A stretch of 39,781 nucleotides of DNA, from contig NZ_JAVLBQ010000029.1 in NCBI RefSeq assembly GCF_031581265.1, positions 1-39,781 on the forward strand, in the 5' to 3' direction. This document shows, in pieces, positions 23,661 to 32,567 of the stretch. Both the position numbers and the translations under genes were made by a program. Positions within the stretch are counted from its first letter, which is position 1; every line of letters begins with the position of its first letter. The notes under the pieces are model-generated. The model did not search any database. It saw only the letters and a program-made list of their open reading frames with translations, and had not been told where the DNA came from. This stretch comes from Gracilimonas sp031581265. Lineage in GTDB: Bacteria; Bacteroidota; Rhodothermia; Balneolales; Balneolaceae.

Positions 23661-24923
23661 TCAATCCTCGGCATCTTCATGATAGAACTGCATCGCCTTC
23701 CAGAAACTTAACGTTGCTAAGAACCCACACACCGTAAATACCAGCAGCAGTGCTTTCGAAGGGCCATACAGATCCGTAAATACATGATCGATGAGCCAAC
23801 CTGTTACGGGCGGTCCGATCCCAAACCCCACTATGCTGATCACAAATAAATACACTGCGCCGGCCATCCCCCGCATATCTGATTTCACAAAATATTGAAT
23901 AAGGGCTGCCGCCACTCCGTTGTATGAGGAGGCGATCACGTTCCCGATCCCGATCAGTACAAAAGCCATCATTACCGATTCGGCAAATAACCCAAAATAG
24001 TAGAATGGGAGTCCGCCCAAGGCAGCCACAATCCCCATTACAAAGCGTTTCTCCGGACCAAATTTAATGGCCATTTTGTCGGCCAGCCAACCGGAGAGAT
24101 TTACTCCCACTCCCGTCGCAAACATAAACCAACCGTACTGAGCGATCATAGAGGGAGCTTCAAAGGTATCATTCAAGACCGTTCCGATAAAAGCCAGAAT
24201 GGTGTATCCGCTGAGGGAAAGAAGTGAAAATCCGACGAGATAATAGCGCACACTTCTCTTTTTGAGGATAAACCGCAGTACTCCAAAAAACTCTGATGCC
24301 GAACGATCACTTTTACCCGACCTTCTCTTCGGTTCACGAATTAATAAAAATCCTATAACCGCAATAACCAATCCCGGCCAACCTACGATCTTCATGGCCT
24401 CCCGCCAGTCGTAGGCTTGCGCTACCGAACCACCGATCAAAAAGGAAAGTCCTACCCCAACAAAGATCCCGGAGGCGTAGACCGAGAATACGCGCGCTCT
24501 TTTTTCAGGTGGGAAATAATCAGCCAGTAAGGAATACACGGCCGGACTCAATGCCGACTGACTCACTCCAACAAAAAATCTTGCAGTGATCAGAAAAACG
24601 AAGGAGCTGGCGAATCCGCTGGCTACGGTCATCAGGCTCCAGATGACAAGTCCGGTAAGAATGATCCGCTTTCGGGAAAACTGATCCGCAAACCATCCCA
24701 TAAAAATTCCACAAACGGCGTAGATCAGGGAAAATGCCGGGCCGTACAGAATTCCGATTTGTGTATTGGTAAAGCCGAGGTCATCCCGAATGGCGGTTCC
24801 CAATACAGCCACAATCTGTCTATCAACAAAGCTGGAGATATAGATGAGAAAAAGTAGTCCAAGTACAATCCAGGCATAAACCTGTGGATTACGGGCTTCA
24901 AGTTTGTTATAGATAAATTTCAT
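23661..24923 (-). CDS. MFS transporter (Spns/anion-symporter-like)
   Basis: 420-residue inner-membrane protein with about 12 hydrophobic helices. The opening helix YISSFVDRQIVAVLGTAI and the motif-A loop GWFADQFSRKRIIL are typical of the MFS clade containing spinster-like and ACS-type transporters. Isolated gene: repeats lie on one side and the divergent asd spacer on the other, so the substrate cannot be inferred from context. Confidence 0.85.
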   Translation of the reverse strand: MKFIYNKLEARNPQVYAWIVLGLLFLIYISSFVDRQIVAVLGTAIRDDLGFTNTQIGILYGPAFSLIYAVCGIFMGWFADQFSRKRIILTGLVIWSLMTVASGFASSFVFLITARFFVGVSQSALSPAVYSLLADYFPPEKRARVFSVYASGIFVGVGLSFLIGGSVAQAYDWREAMKIVGWPGLVIAVIGFLLIREPKRRSGKSDRSASEFFGVLRFILKKRSVRYYLVGFSLLSLSGYTILAFIGTVLNDTFEAPSMIAQYGWFMFATGVGVNLSGWLADKMAIKFGPEKRFVMGIVAALGGLPFYYFGLFAESVMMAFVLIGIGNVIASSYNGVAAALIQYFVKSDMRGMAGAVYLFVISIVGFGIGPPVTGWLIDHVFTDLYGPSKALLLVFTVCGFLATLSFWKAMQFYHEDAED

Positions 24924-25344
24924 GGGGCAAAGATAGAGTACAGATTGGTTGGATGGAAATGAGAATAAAACTCAATTCTCTTCGGCCTTAGAAAAAACAA
25001 TAAAACGAATACCCATCCATCACCCCGCTCTCATCGAATTTATAACCTCATCCCCTTCACACCGAGCGGAAAGATGGATTACTGAGTTCCCCAATCAGTC
25101 ACAGCGTCTTCTCCCCTATGCATAGGGGAGAAACAAAAAAAGGGGTGCCGAATTCAAGCTGCTAAGTTTGATTCCCTTTTTTCGTGATTTCGAGATTTAG
25201 TGGCAAAATTAAATTGAATGTCATTTACTATAAACCTCATCAAAAAAAGCGAATATTTCTTGGTTAAAAATCTCACATTAAGGATATAGAATGGTTATTT
25301 TTAGGGCTCACTTAATTTTGATCGAAACATAAAACTCACTCATC
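24924..25344. other. MFS-asd intergenic region with repeats
   Basis: No gene seen. It contains a truncated left end of the 152-bp element (24985-24998), a perfect 24-bp palindrome at 25109-25132 (arms TTCTCCCCTATG / CATAGGGGAGAA), and the 'cgagatttagtggcaa' word at 25191-25206. The asd promoter must lie in the last ~100 bp. Confidence 0.6.
25109..25132. repeat. Perfect 24-bp palindrome
   Basis: Twelve-base arms without spacer. It resembles the TCTCCCCTCAAGGGGAGA block inside the 332-bp element (18824-18841), so it is probably a decayed member of the same repeat family. Confidence 0.8.
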
Positions 25345-26394
25345 ATGAAAGTTGGAATTTTAGGTGCTACCGGTGCCGTTGGACAAAAATTTATTCGTTT
25401 ATTGCAAGGACACCCTTGGTTTGAAATTGAGGCACTTGGAGCCTCCGAACGCTCGGCCGGTAAAAAGTATAAAGACGCCACCAACTGGATCGAAGATGTA
25501 GTGTTGCCTGCATCTGTTAAAGAGATGACGGTTAAGAATTGTGTCCCGTCTGAATTTGATACTGTCGATTTTGTTTTTTCCGGGTTGGACTCTTCGGTAG
25601 CCGGTGAAATTGAAAAAGCTTTTGCAAGCTCAGGTATTCCGGTGATTTCCAATGCTAAAAATTACCGACAAGACCCTACGGTTCCACTGCTTATACCGGA
25701 GATCAACCCGGATCATACCGAACTCATTAAAAATCAGAAGTTCACCAAAGATGGAAGCGGATGGATTGTCACTAACCCTAACTGCGTGGCTGTTCCTCTA
25801 ACTATTTCCCTGAAACCTCTTTATGATGCCTTTGGAATCGAAGCCCTGATTCTTACTACCATGCAAGCTGTTTCGGGAGCGGGCTATCCCGGTGTGGCAA
25901 GTTTGGATATTTTGGGGAACGTGGTTCCTTTTATTTCCGGGGAAGAACCTAAAGTCGGTCCAGAAACACGGAAACTGTTAAGTACTTTGGAAGGAACGAC
26001 CTTGGCAAAACCGCATTTCCCGATTCAGGCCACAGCGACCAGAGTACCAACCATCAACGGCCATATGATCTCGGTTACAGCAAAGCTGGAAAATCCACCG
26101 TCAAACCTGGAGGAGCTGAAAGCAGCATACACGAACTGGAAAAACCCAATTGCTGATCTTGAGTTACCTTTTGCGCCGAAGAAATTGTATAAGCTACATG
26201 AGGAAGAAAAATATCCTCAGCCTCGGCTACATGCGGATGCCGAAAATGGAATGCAGTTACATCTGGGTCGCCTTAGAAAAGCAGAAGTATTTGATGTCAG
26301 CTTTGTAGCTATGGCACACAATACTATTCGCGGTGCGGCGGGTGGTGCTATTTTAAATGCTGAATTATTGGTGAAGAAAGGATTTTTAAAGTAA
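25345..26394 (+). CDS. asd: Aspartate-semialdehyde dehydrogenase
   Basis: Reduces aspartyl-phosphate to aspartate semialdehyde with NADPH, the branch point to lysine/diaminopimelate, threonine and methionine. 349 residues of the archaeal/fungal-type subgroup. N-terminal NADP motif GILGATGAVGQKF, catalytic Cys147 in TNPNCVAVPL, base His240 in TINGHMISV, and the SGAGYPGVASLD loop. Cytoplasmic. No partner genes adjacent; a hexamer tandem repeat overlaps the stop codon. Confidence 0.95.
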   Translation: MKVGILGATGAVGQKFIRLLQGHPWFEIEALGASERSAGKKYKDATNWIEDVVLPASVKEMTVKNCVPSEFDTVDFVFSGLDSSVAGEIEKAFASSGIPVISNAKNYRQDPTVPLLIPEINPDHTELIKNQKFTKDGSGWIVTNPNCVAVPLTISLKPLYDAFGIEALILTTMQAVSGAGYPGVASLDILGNVVPFISGEEPKVGPETRKLLSTLEGTTLAKPHFPIQATATRVPTINGHMISVTAKLENPPSNLEELKAAYTNWKNPIADLELPFAPKKLYKLHEEEKYPQPRLHADAENGMQLHLGRLRKAEVFDVSFVAMAHNTIRGAAGGAILNAELLVKKGFLK

Positions 26395-26429
26395 ATCCCA
26401 ATCCCAATCCCAATCCCAATCCCAATCCC
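26394..26429. repeat. Tandem hexamer AATCCC x6
   Basis: Six perfect units of AATCCC begin at the last base of the asd stop codon. The array is likely to vary in length by slippage. An imperfect inverted repeat follows (about 26435-26484) between the convergent genes. Confidence 0.95.
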
Positions 26430-26486
26430 AAAATTTCAATGACCAATTGATTTATGAGTTGAAAATTGGAATTTGATCACTGAAAA

Positions 26487-26882
26487 TTAGTCCCCATCCA
26501 TCTCATCCAAGCGTTTTTGGGACTGGTATAAATTTAATTTTGTAGAGAACCGAACCGCAGCATCCCGATCGCGGCGTTTTATTTTTAGCGTGATTTTACC
26601 CTGATCGCTACCGGGCAGTGGCTCAAAAAAGGCCCATTGACTGGCTACCAGGATAAGTTTTCCCCCGGTGAAGGGAAATCCTTTTTTAAACTGAATACGT
26701 TTGATCTGATTTACATCAATTGAAAATTTGGAGAGGTTGCTGAGGGCATTTCCATACATATCATACACTTTATACTCAAACAAGATCTCCCGATCCATTG
26801 CACTGATAACTCCCTTCACCTCTTTAACCTTCACTTCTGCATCCGAAGCCTCATACATGGAATAACTATAGGGAATACTCAT
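26487..26882 (-). CDS. Small PH-like protein, paralogue 2
   Basis: 131-residue hypothetical protein without signal or membrane segment. Alternating beta-strand pattern, then QFKKGFPFTGGKLILVASQ and a C-terminal helix (RRDRDAAVRFSTKLNLYQSQKRLDEMD). It aligns along its length with the upstream gene product: FKKG, GKLIL, LPG, and LNL...LDE/LRELD are shared. I think of a bacterial PH-like fold, but this is a guess from strand pattern. It starts 3 bp after the stop of its paralogue. Confidence 0.65.
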   Translation of the reverse strand: MSIPYSYSMYEASDAEVKVKEVKGVISAMDREILFEYKVYDMYGNALSNLSKFSIDVNQIKRIQFKKGFPFTGGKLILVASQWAFFEPLPGSDQGKITLKIKRRDRDAAVRFSTKLNLYQSQKRLDEMDGD

Positions 26883-26885
26883 AGG

Positions 26886-27263
26886 TTAGTCGTCCAACTC
26901 CCTTAATTTTTCTTCAGATAGTTTAAGATTCAAATTGGATGAGATACTCGCTGCCAACTCCCGGTTTTTTCGTTTCACCTTTAGCACTCTTTCCGTAAGA
27001 TCTTTACCCGGGAGTTCTCCAAATGATTTAGCTGTCTTTCCATGCAAAATCAGTTTTCCGCTAAACCATCCTTTTTTGAACTCGAGCATGTTAATTTCTG
27101 AAATGGATACTTCTTCGGTTTTCAACTCCGACTGATAAGCCTCCACCACGGCGTCTTTTTTCTGAAATTCGAAGACTAATTTTTCTCCTTCCACGCGCAG
27201 AATTCCTTCAATTTTCATGAATCCGCCGTTTAAATTTTCTATGGTAAATGGAAGACTACGCAT
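26886..27263 (-). CDS. Small PH-like protein, paralogue 1
   Basis: 125-residue hypothetical protein, first of a tandem pair born by duplication. Beta-rich first half (KIEGILRVEGEKLVFEFQKK), the shared MLEFKKGWFSGKLILHGK and LPGKDLTERVLKVKRKNRELA, and a closing helix ending LREL-DD. Soluble and presumably cytoplasmic. No neighbour suggests a function; the downstream paralogue is translated from the same message. Confidence 0.65.
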   Translation of the reverse strand: MRSLPFTIENLNGGFMKIEGILRVEGEKLVFEFQKKDAVVEAYQSELKTEEVSISEINMLEFKKGWFSGKLILHGKTAKSFGELPGKDLTERVLKVKRKNRELAASISSNLNLKLSEEKLRELDD

Positions 27264-27427
27264 TTTATTAACTGTTTTTACTTGGCTTAGTTGGTGTTAA
27301 ACTTTCTTTAAAAAAGTACATAAAAACTGTAAGGAGTGCTCATCTCATCGCTCTAACATTATAGCTAACAAAAGAGAGGTAATATATCATTGCCTTGAGA
27401 ATACATTTATTCTCAATGTCCTTCCAG

Positions 27428-27464
27428 GAGTAAAAGGTGGAAAACCCTTTTACTCTATTTTTTT
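27428..27464 (+). terminator. Orphan intrinsic terminator before the LTD gene
   Basis: Perfect 10-bp stem GAGTAAAAGG / CCTTTTACTC (27428-27437 and 27446-27455) followed by TATTTTTTT. An 8-bp hairpin TTGAGAAT/ATTCTCAA (27393-27414) lies just upstream. No plus-strand gene ends here: asd ends 1 kb away and minus genes lie between. It therefore terminates either a small RNA from 27264-27427 or an attenuated leader of the LTD gene. Confidence 0.75.
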
Positions 27465-27522
27465 CTATGTAGTTGTTTTCAATAAAAGTTGATTTAATTA
27501 CCTGATCAACCTATAATTTTGT

Positions 27523-30500
27523 ATGAGAACAATAATACTACTTTTATTATCACTTACATACTCCTACTCGCTCACCTTTGCACAGAGTGTAAATTTTGAG
27601 GATAGTTTTTCAGATCAGGATATCTCTGATTGGTCCGGTAACCCCGGTAACTTCACTTTTCTTGATGAAAATAACAATATACTGTTGCAGCAAGATGCTA
27701 ATGGTGCTGGCACTTCTTATTTGAGCATACCATCTACTAATGTTGAAGGCTATTGGGAGTTTTTTGTGCGCATGGATTTCTCCCCTTCCAATAGTAACAA
27801 AGTAGAAATTTATCTGATGAGTGACAGTGAAGACCTCGACGCCAACTTAAACGGATATAAGTTGGTTGGGGGTGAAAATGGATCTGATGATGTCTTTCGC
27901 CTTTTCAGGGTTGATGGAGGAACCGAGGGAACAGAAGTTCTAACCGGTACAACAAATATCAGCAGTGGCGGAGATTTTAGAATTAAAGTAACTCGCAGTG
28001 CATCAGGAAACTGGACACTTGAAGTTGGCGAAGGGTACTCGGGTGTTTTAAGTGAAGACGCTACCGGGACAGATAACACCTACAGCAGTGCTTCTCATTT
28101 TGGATTCAAAACCATATACACTTCCACCCGATCTGACTTGTTCGCTTTTGATTTTAAGATTGATATACCCCCTCTTCAAATTTCTACTATTACAGCAGTA
28201 TCTGATTCCGAAATAGATATCGCATTTAATCGTGCCATAGATTTTTCTACTGCTCAAACTTCTAATTTCATATTAACTCCGGGGAATACCAATCCTCAAT
28301 CCGTTACAGAGCAATCCGCTTCAGTGGCCCGGCTGAATTTTAATACTGAATTTACAGGCGGAACCTACGCTGTTGCCGTCTCTGATATTGAAGACTTAGC
28401 CAATGAAAGTACCATTGCCGATACATCCGCCACTTTTGTTGTGTTTGATGAATACCAACCCGGAGACATTATCATTAATGAATTCATGAAAGATCCTCCA
28501 TCTGGAGCTGAGGAATACGTTGAGCTAAAAAATATTTCTGACCGATATCTTAATCTCAACGACTGGACCATTGGTGATGACAATGCCCTCACTACCATCT
28601 CTAATTCTGATGTCGCCATTCTGCCCGATAGTTTTGCTGTGATTTCAAGTGATGCGGAAGCACTGAAAAACTTTTTTGGGGAAGCAAATTATATCAATGC
28701 ATCACTGCCGGCATTGAATAACGGTTCAGACCAAGTACGACTTTATGATCCAAATGGAAACACAGCAGATTCATTGTCTTACGATTCAGATTGGGGTGGT
28801 GTTGATATAGCGATAGAACGAAAGTCGGAAAATGTATCTGCTACTTTCAGAGAAAATTGGGGAGATAGTCCTTCCGCTAATTTTGGAACACCCGGCCTGT
28901 CCAATCAAGTTCAACCTGACAATTCTCCCCCGGAAATATTAGACCTGATCACATCTGATTCGCAGACCCTTACTTTAACTGCTTCAGAGCGACTCGATAT
29001 TGCCTCAGCAGAGACCATCTCAAACTACAACATCAGCCAAAATCCTGAACCGGGTGCAAACACACCTCCCATTCCAAGTATAACCTCAGCAATACTTTTA
29101 AATGGCGATACTATAGAACTTTCACTGGATATCCCACTCGAAGAATATCAAGGTGACTGGACTCTTTCTGTCCAAAATTTGACCGATATTTTTGGTAATT
29201 CAACCAATGAATCTATAGACTTCAATTACTTCATAATTTTTACGGCAGAACCGGGACAAGTAGCCATTAACGAATTTATGTATGATCCTGCACCTGGTTT
29301 TTCTGAGTTCGTTGAGCTTTATAACCATACCGACAGTTCTTTTAACTTGCAGGATTGGACCCTAAATGATAATACAGGTACTCAACGGTTCATTACCAAT
29401 TCAAATATTGTACTTCCTCGTGAAAATTTTGTGATACTCGCACCCGATAGCTCACTTGCTGATTTATTTCCTGATGCCTCTTTGATTGTAATGGGAAGCC
29501 GCTTCCCTGCCCTGAACAATGGCACCGATGCCATTGTTATCAAAAATAAGAACGGTGTGGAAATAGATTCTCTGACCTACAGTTCCAGCTGGGGTGGAGA
29601 GGAAATATCTCTTGAGCGAAGAGAGCCAACTATTTCTGCTATTTTTAGTGAAAACTGGGGAAATTCTCCTTCTGAAAATTTAGCTACGGCAGGCCTGCCT
29701 AATGAAATTCCTATTGATGACACCCCACCTGAAATTAAAAACCTCACCATTGTAAATGACAGTACGCTCCAAGTCGTTTTCAGTGAGAGGATACAAGCCG
29801 GACCTGCTGCTAACCCAAATAATTATTCCTTTAGCATCCCTCTCAATTTCGATAAACCTTTACCAGACCTCGAGTCGATTAATTTCTTATCCCCTGATAC
29901 CGTAGTACTAAATTATGAAAATAGAATACCGCGGGAGGATGACGGTACCTATTTCGGGTTAAACATTGAAAACCAAGTCGATATTTTTGGAAATCTATCA
30001 GAGTTACTTGAGCAACAATTTTTCCTTATTGACTTGAGCGAACCAAGTCGGGGAGATGTGGTTATCAATGAATTTATGTATGACCCCGAAGGTACCCTTA
30101 CCGAATTTGTGGAGCTTTACAATCACACCGATCGAAATTTTGACCTTTCCGGATGGTTTTTCAATGATAATACCGGAAATCGCAGAGTCATTTCGGATGC
30201 TGATCTCAAACTACCCGCAAATTCTTATGTTATTTTAGCACCCGATAGTTCTCTTGTACAGCAGTTTCCAAATCGAAGTATCATTTTGATGGGAAGCAGG
30301 TTTTCCTCTCTCAATAATTCCACTGATGCTATCGTCATCCGAGATACCAACGGTATGCTCATGGATTCGCTAACGTACTCTTCTGACTGGGGAGGAAATG
30401 GGGTTTCATTAGAGCGACTTAGCCCAACAGCTCCTTCTATCTACCGTGAAAACTGGGCGAATTCTCCTTCTGAAAACCTGGCGACCCCGGGTATTGAGAA

Positions 30501-32487
30501 TCAAGTTCCAACAGATAACAACCCACCCGAAATTACAAATATCACTGCCACTTCAGCCGACTCCATTCGCATTACCTTTAACGAACGAGTAGATTCTACT
30601 CTTGCTCATAACCTGAACTCTTATTCCCTTTCTCCTTCTGTAAATATTCAGAAGGTAGCGCAATACTCGGGCAATATGCTTTACCTGGTTTTGGCTAATC
30701 AACTTTCTGATGGAGTAACTTATACCATTAATGTAAATGATCAGCAGGATATTTTCGGGAATGAGATGGAAAGCGATGAAACCACTTTCGAATACATCGT
30801 GCTGTCAGAAGCTCAGCAACGCGATGTCGTTATAAATGAAATTTTATACAGACCTGCTTCTGCAAATTCGGAGGAATTTATTGAGCTGTTTAACCGAACC
30901 GGCCAAAATTTTGACTTGTCTGGCTGGACCCTCTCGGATGCAACCGGCTCTGCCAATATTCCGGATGGTACTCAAATCACATCCGGTGAATATCTTGTAC
31001 TTACCGATTCTCAATCAGGCAGTATGAATGCTGATATAGTAGCAAAAAGAAATCAACTATCAACTACGGTATATGTACCGGGTTTTCCTTCTTTGAATAA
31101 TGATGAAGATGCAATAGTCATCAAAAATGAGAATGGGCTCGTAATTGACAGTTTATTTTATAATGAAACCTGGGGTGGTAATGAGCCTGGAAAATCATTG
31201 GAGCGTAAAGATCCTGAATCAGCTTCCAACGATGCCAGCAACTGGGCTACCAGTACTTCAGAAGCCGGAAACTCAGCCGGGCAGCAAAGTTCTATCTATC
31301 AACCCGATGAGACAGCGCCTGAAGTGATTTTTGCTAAGCTTCAGTCGGATGGAAAAATATTTGTGGCCTTCTCAGAATTCATAAATATTTATAACACAAA
31401 TGTGTTTGTAAATGATGAGTCAACAGCTATCACAGGGTATAACGAGCGGAATGCAAATATCTTAATTTTGGGTGAAGACGCTTTTCCTTCCGGTGAACCA
31501 TTGGTTGTTTCGTTCAGTCAGGTTAGTGATTTCAGAGGAAATACTTCTGAAAATCTTTCCGTGGAAGTATCACAACCTCTGGCTCCGGGCAATGTGGTCA
31601 TCAACGAAATACTGTATAATCCGCTTGCCAACCCGGATGATAACCTCCCGGATCAAAACGAGTATATAGAACTTTACAACCGCTCAGAATATGCTATCTC
31701 TTTGGAAGGCTTTTTCCTGCACGATGAACCGGATGAAAATAACGAAGTCAGGGATATCCAGCCCGTTTCTTCACAATTTAAATGGATTGCACCCAACGAC
31801 TATGTAGTTGTTTATGCAGAAGACGAAGCTACTACTTTCGGAGAAAGCCGGCTTGCCCGGTATTTTGAAATGACCGAAGTTGATGAATCATCCTATGTTC
31901 GTATTGACCGTTCCAGTTTAAGTCTTGCCAATAATGATGACGCCATTTTCTTGGCCGACAGTACCGGAACTACCATCGATTCTGTGTTTTATGATGAAAG
32001 TTGGCAAAACCCCAATTTATTTGATACCGACGGTATTGCTTTAGAACGAATTGACCCAAACGGCCCAAGTAATGATCCCTCAAATTGGAGCTCAAGTACT
32101 CGCGTAAATGGAGGAACTCCCGGTGAACAAAATTCTATTTTCCAGCAAGCCGGAACTGCACCCGATAATTCCGGAATCACCTTCACACCCAACCCTTTCT
32201 CCCCTGATGATGATGGTTCAGAAGACAATCTTTTTATCAACTATAAACTGGATGAACCAGACTACCTGCTCCGAATTCGGATTTTTGACCGCTATGGGCG
32301 GGAAGTGCGGAAATTAGCTGATGGCTACCAAGCCGGATTTGAAGGCTCCCTAATCTGGGATGGCTTAACTGATGATGGCAATAAAAACCGTGTAGGTATC
32401 TATATTGTACTTTTTGAGGCTTACAATAGTGCCAATGGGCAGAACAGGACGTTTAAGGAGACGGTAGTGTTGGCGAGAAAATTTTAG
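27523..32487 (+). CDS. Giant secreted protein with five lamin-tail domains
   Basis: 1654 residues. Signal peptide 1-20 (cleavage after TFA), a concanavalin-like N-terminal domain (about 22-215), then five lamin-tail domains (LTD) beginning near residues 316, 580, 846, 1102 and 1358, each opening with (V/I)INE(F/I) and ending in a WGG...LER and NWxxS pattern. Ig-like/SbsA-type domains (opening PPEI...) fill the gaps, giving a period of about 256-266 residues. The C-terminus (about 1550-1654) is FTPNPFSPDDDG plus a FlgD-like Ig domain ending in ETVVLARKF, typical of exported surface proteins in this phylum. Probably an adhesin or scaffold at the cell surface. Monocistronic. LTD2 and LTD3 are the closest pair. 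Confidence 0.9.
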   Translation: MRTIILLLLSLTYSYSLTFAQSVNFEDSFSDQDISDWSGNPGNFTFLDENNNILLQQDANGAGTSYLSIPSTNVEGYWEFFVRMDFSPSNSNKVEIYLMSDSEDLDANLNGYKLVGGENGSDDVFRLFRVDGGTEGTEVLTGTTNISSGGDFRIKVTRSASGNWTLEVGEGYSGVLSEDATGTDNTYSSASHFGFKTIYTSTRSDLFAFDFKIDIPPLQISTITAVSDSEIDIAFNRAIDFSTAQTSNFILTPGNTNPQSVTEQSASVARLNFNTEFTGGTYAVAVSDIEDLANESTIADTSATFVVFDEYQPGDIIINEFMKDPPSGAEEYVELKNISDRYLNLNDWTIGDDNALTTISNSDVAILPDSFAVISSDAEALKNFFGEANYINASLPALNNGSDQVRLYDPNGNTADSLSYDSDWGGVDIAIERKSENVSATFRENWGDSPSANFGTPGLSNQVQPDNSPPEILDLITSDSQTLTLTASERLDIASAETISNYNISQNPEPGANTPPIPSITSAILLNGDTIELSLDIPLEEYQGDWTLSVQNLTDIFGNSTNESIDFNYFIIFTAEPGQVAINEFMYDPAPGFSEFVELYNHTDSSFNLQDWTLNDNTGTQRFITNSNIVLPRENFVILAPDSSLADLFPDASLIVMGSRFPALNNGTDAIVIKNKNGVEIDSLTYSSSWGGEEISLERREPTISAIFSENWGNSPSENLATAGLPNEIPIDDTPPEIKNLTIVNDSTLQVVFSERIQAGPAANPNNYSFSIPLNFDKPLPDLESINFLSPDTVVLNYENRIPREDDGTYFGLNIENQVDIFGNLSELLEQQFFLIDLSEPSRGDVVINEFMYDPEGTLTEFVELYNHTDRNFDLSGWFFNDNTGNRRVISDADLKLPANSYVILAPDSSLVQQFPNRSIILMGSRFSSLNNSTDAIVIRDTNGMLMDSLTYSSDWGGNGVSLERLSPTAPSIYRENWANSPSENLATPGIENQVPTDNNPPEITNITATSADSIRITFNERVDSTLAHNLNSYSLSPSVNIQKVAQYSGNMLYLVLANQLSDGVTYTINVNDQQDIFGNEMESDETTFEYIVLSEAQQRDVVINEILYRPASANSEEFIELFNRTGQNFDLSGWTLSDATGSANIPDGTQITSGEYLVLTDSQSGSMNADIVAKRNQLSTTVYVPGFPSLNNDEDAIVIKNENGLVIDSLFYNETWGGNEPGKSLERKDPESASNDASNWATSTSEAGNSAGQQSSIYQPDETAPEVIFAKLQSDGKIFVAFSEFINIYNTNVFVNDESTAITGYNERNANILILGEDAFPSGEPLVVSFSQVSDFRGNTSENLSVEVSQPLAPGNVVINEILYNPLANPDDNLPDQNEYIELYNRSEYAISLEGFFLHDEPDENNEVRDIQPVSSQFKWIAPNDYVVVYAEDEATTFGESRLARYFEMTEVDESSYVRIDRSSLSLANNDDAIFLADSTGTTIDSVFYDESWQNPNLFDTDGIALERIDPNGPSNDPSNWSSSTRVNGGTPGEQNSIFQQAGTAPDNSGITFTPNPFSPDDDGSEDNLFINYKLDEPDYLLRIRIFDRYGREVRKLADGYQAGFEGSLIWDGLTDDGNKNRVGIYIVLFEAYNSANGQNRTFKETVVLARKF

Positions 32488-32501
32488 GGGTAATTTTTAA
32501 A

Positions 32502-32567
32502 TGTTGAATTTTGAATGTTAAATGAGTTTTACAAACCCATTTAACATTCAGCATTTATAATTCAACA
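32502..32567. terminator. Bidirectional hairpin between convergent genes
   Basis: Inner perfect 12-bp stem GAATGTTAAATG / CATTTAACATTC (32513-32524 and 32538-32549) and outer arms TGTTGAATT / AATTCAACA (32502-32510 and 32559-32567). The right outer arm overlaps the last codons of the minus-strand TonB receptor gene. Confidence 0.65.

Noticed and set aside
27514..27521. TAATTTTG, matching the Bacteroidota -7 promoter consensus
   Set aside because: It ends one base before the ATG of the LTD gene, so transcription would start inside the coding region; probably chance in AT-rich DNA.
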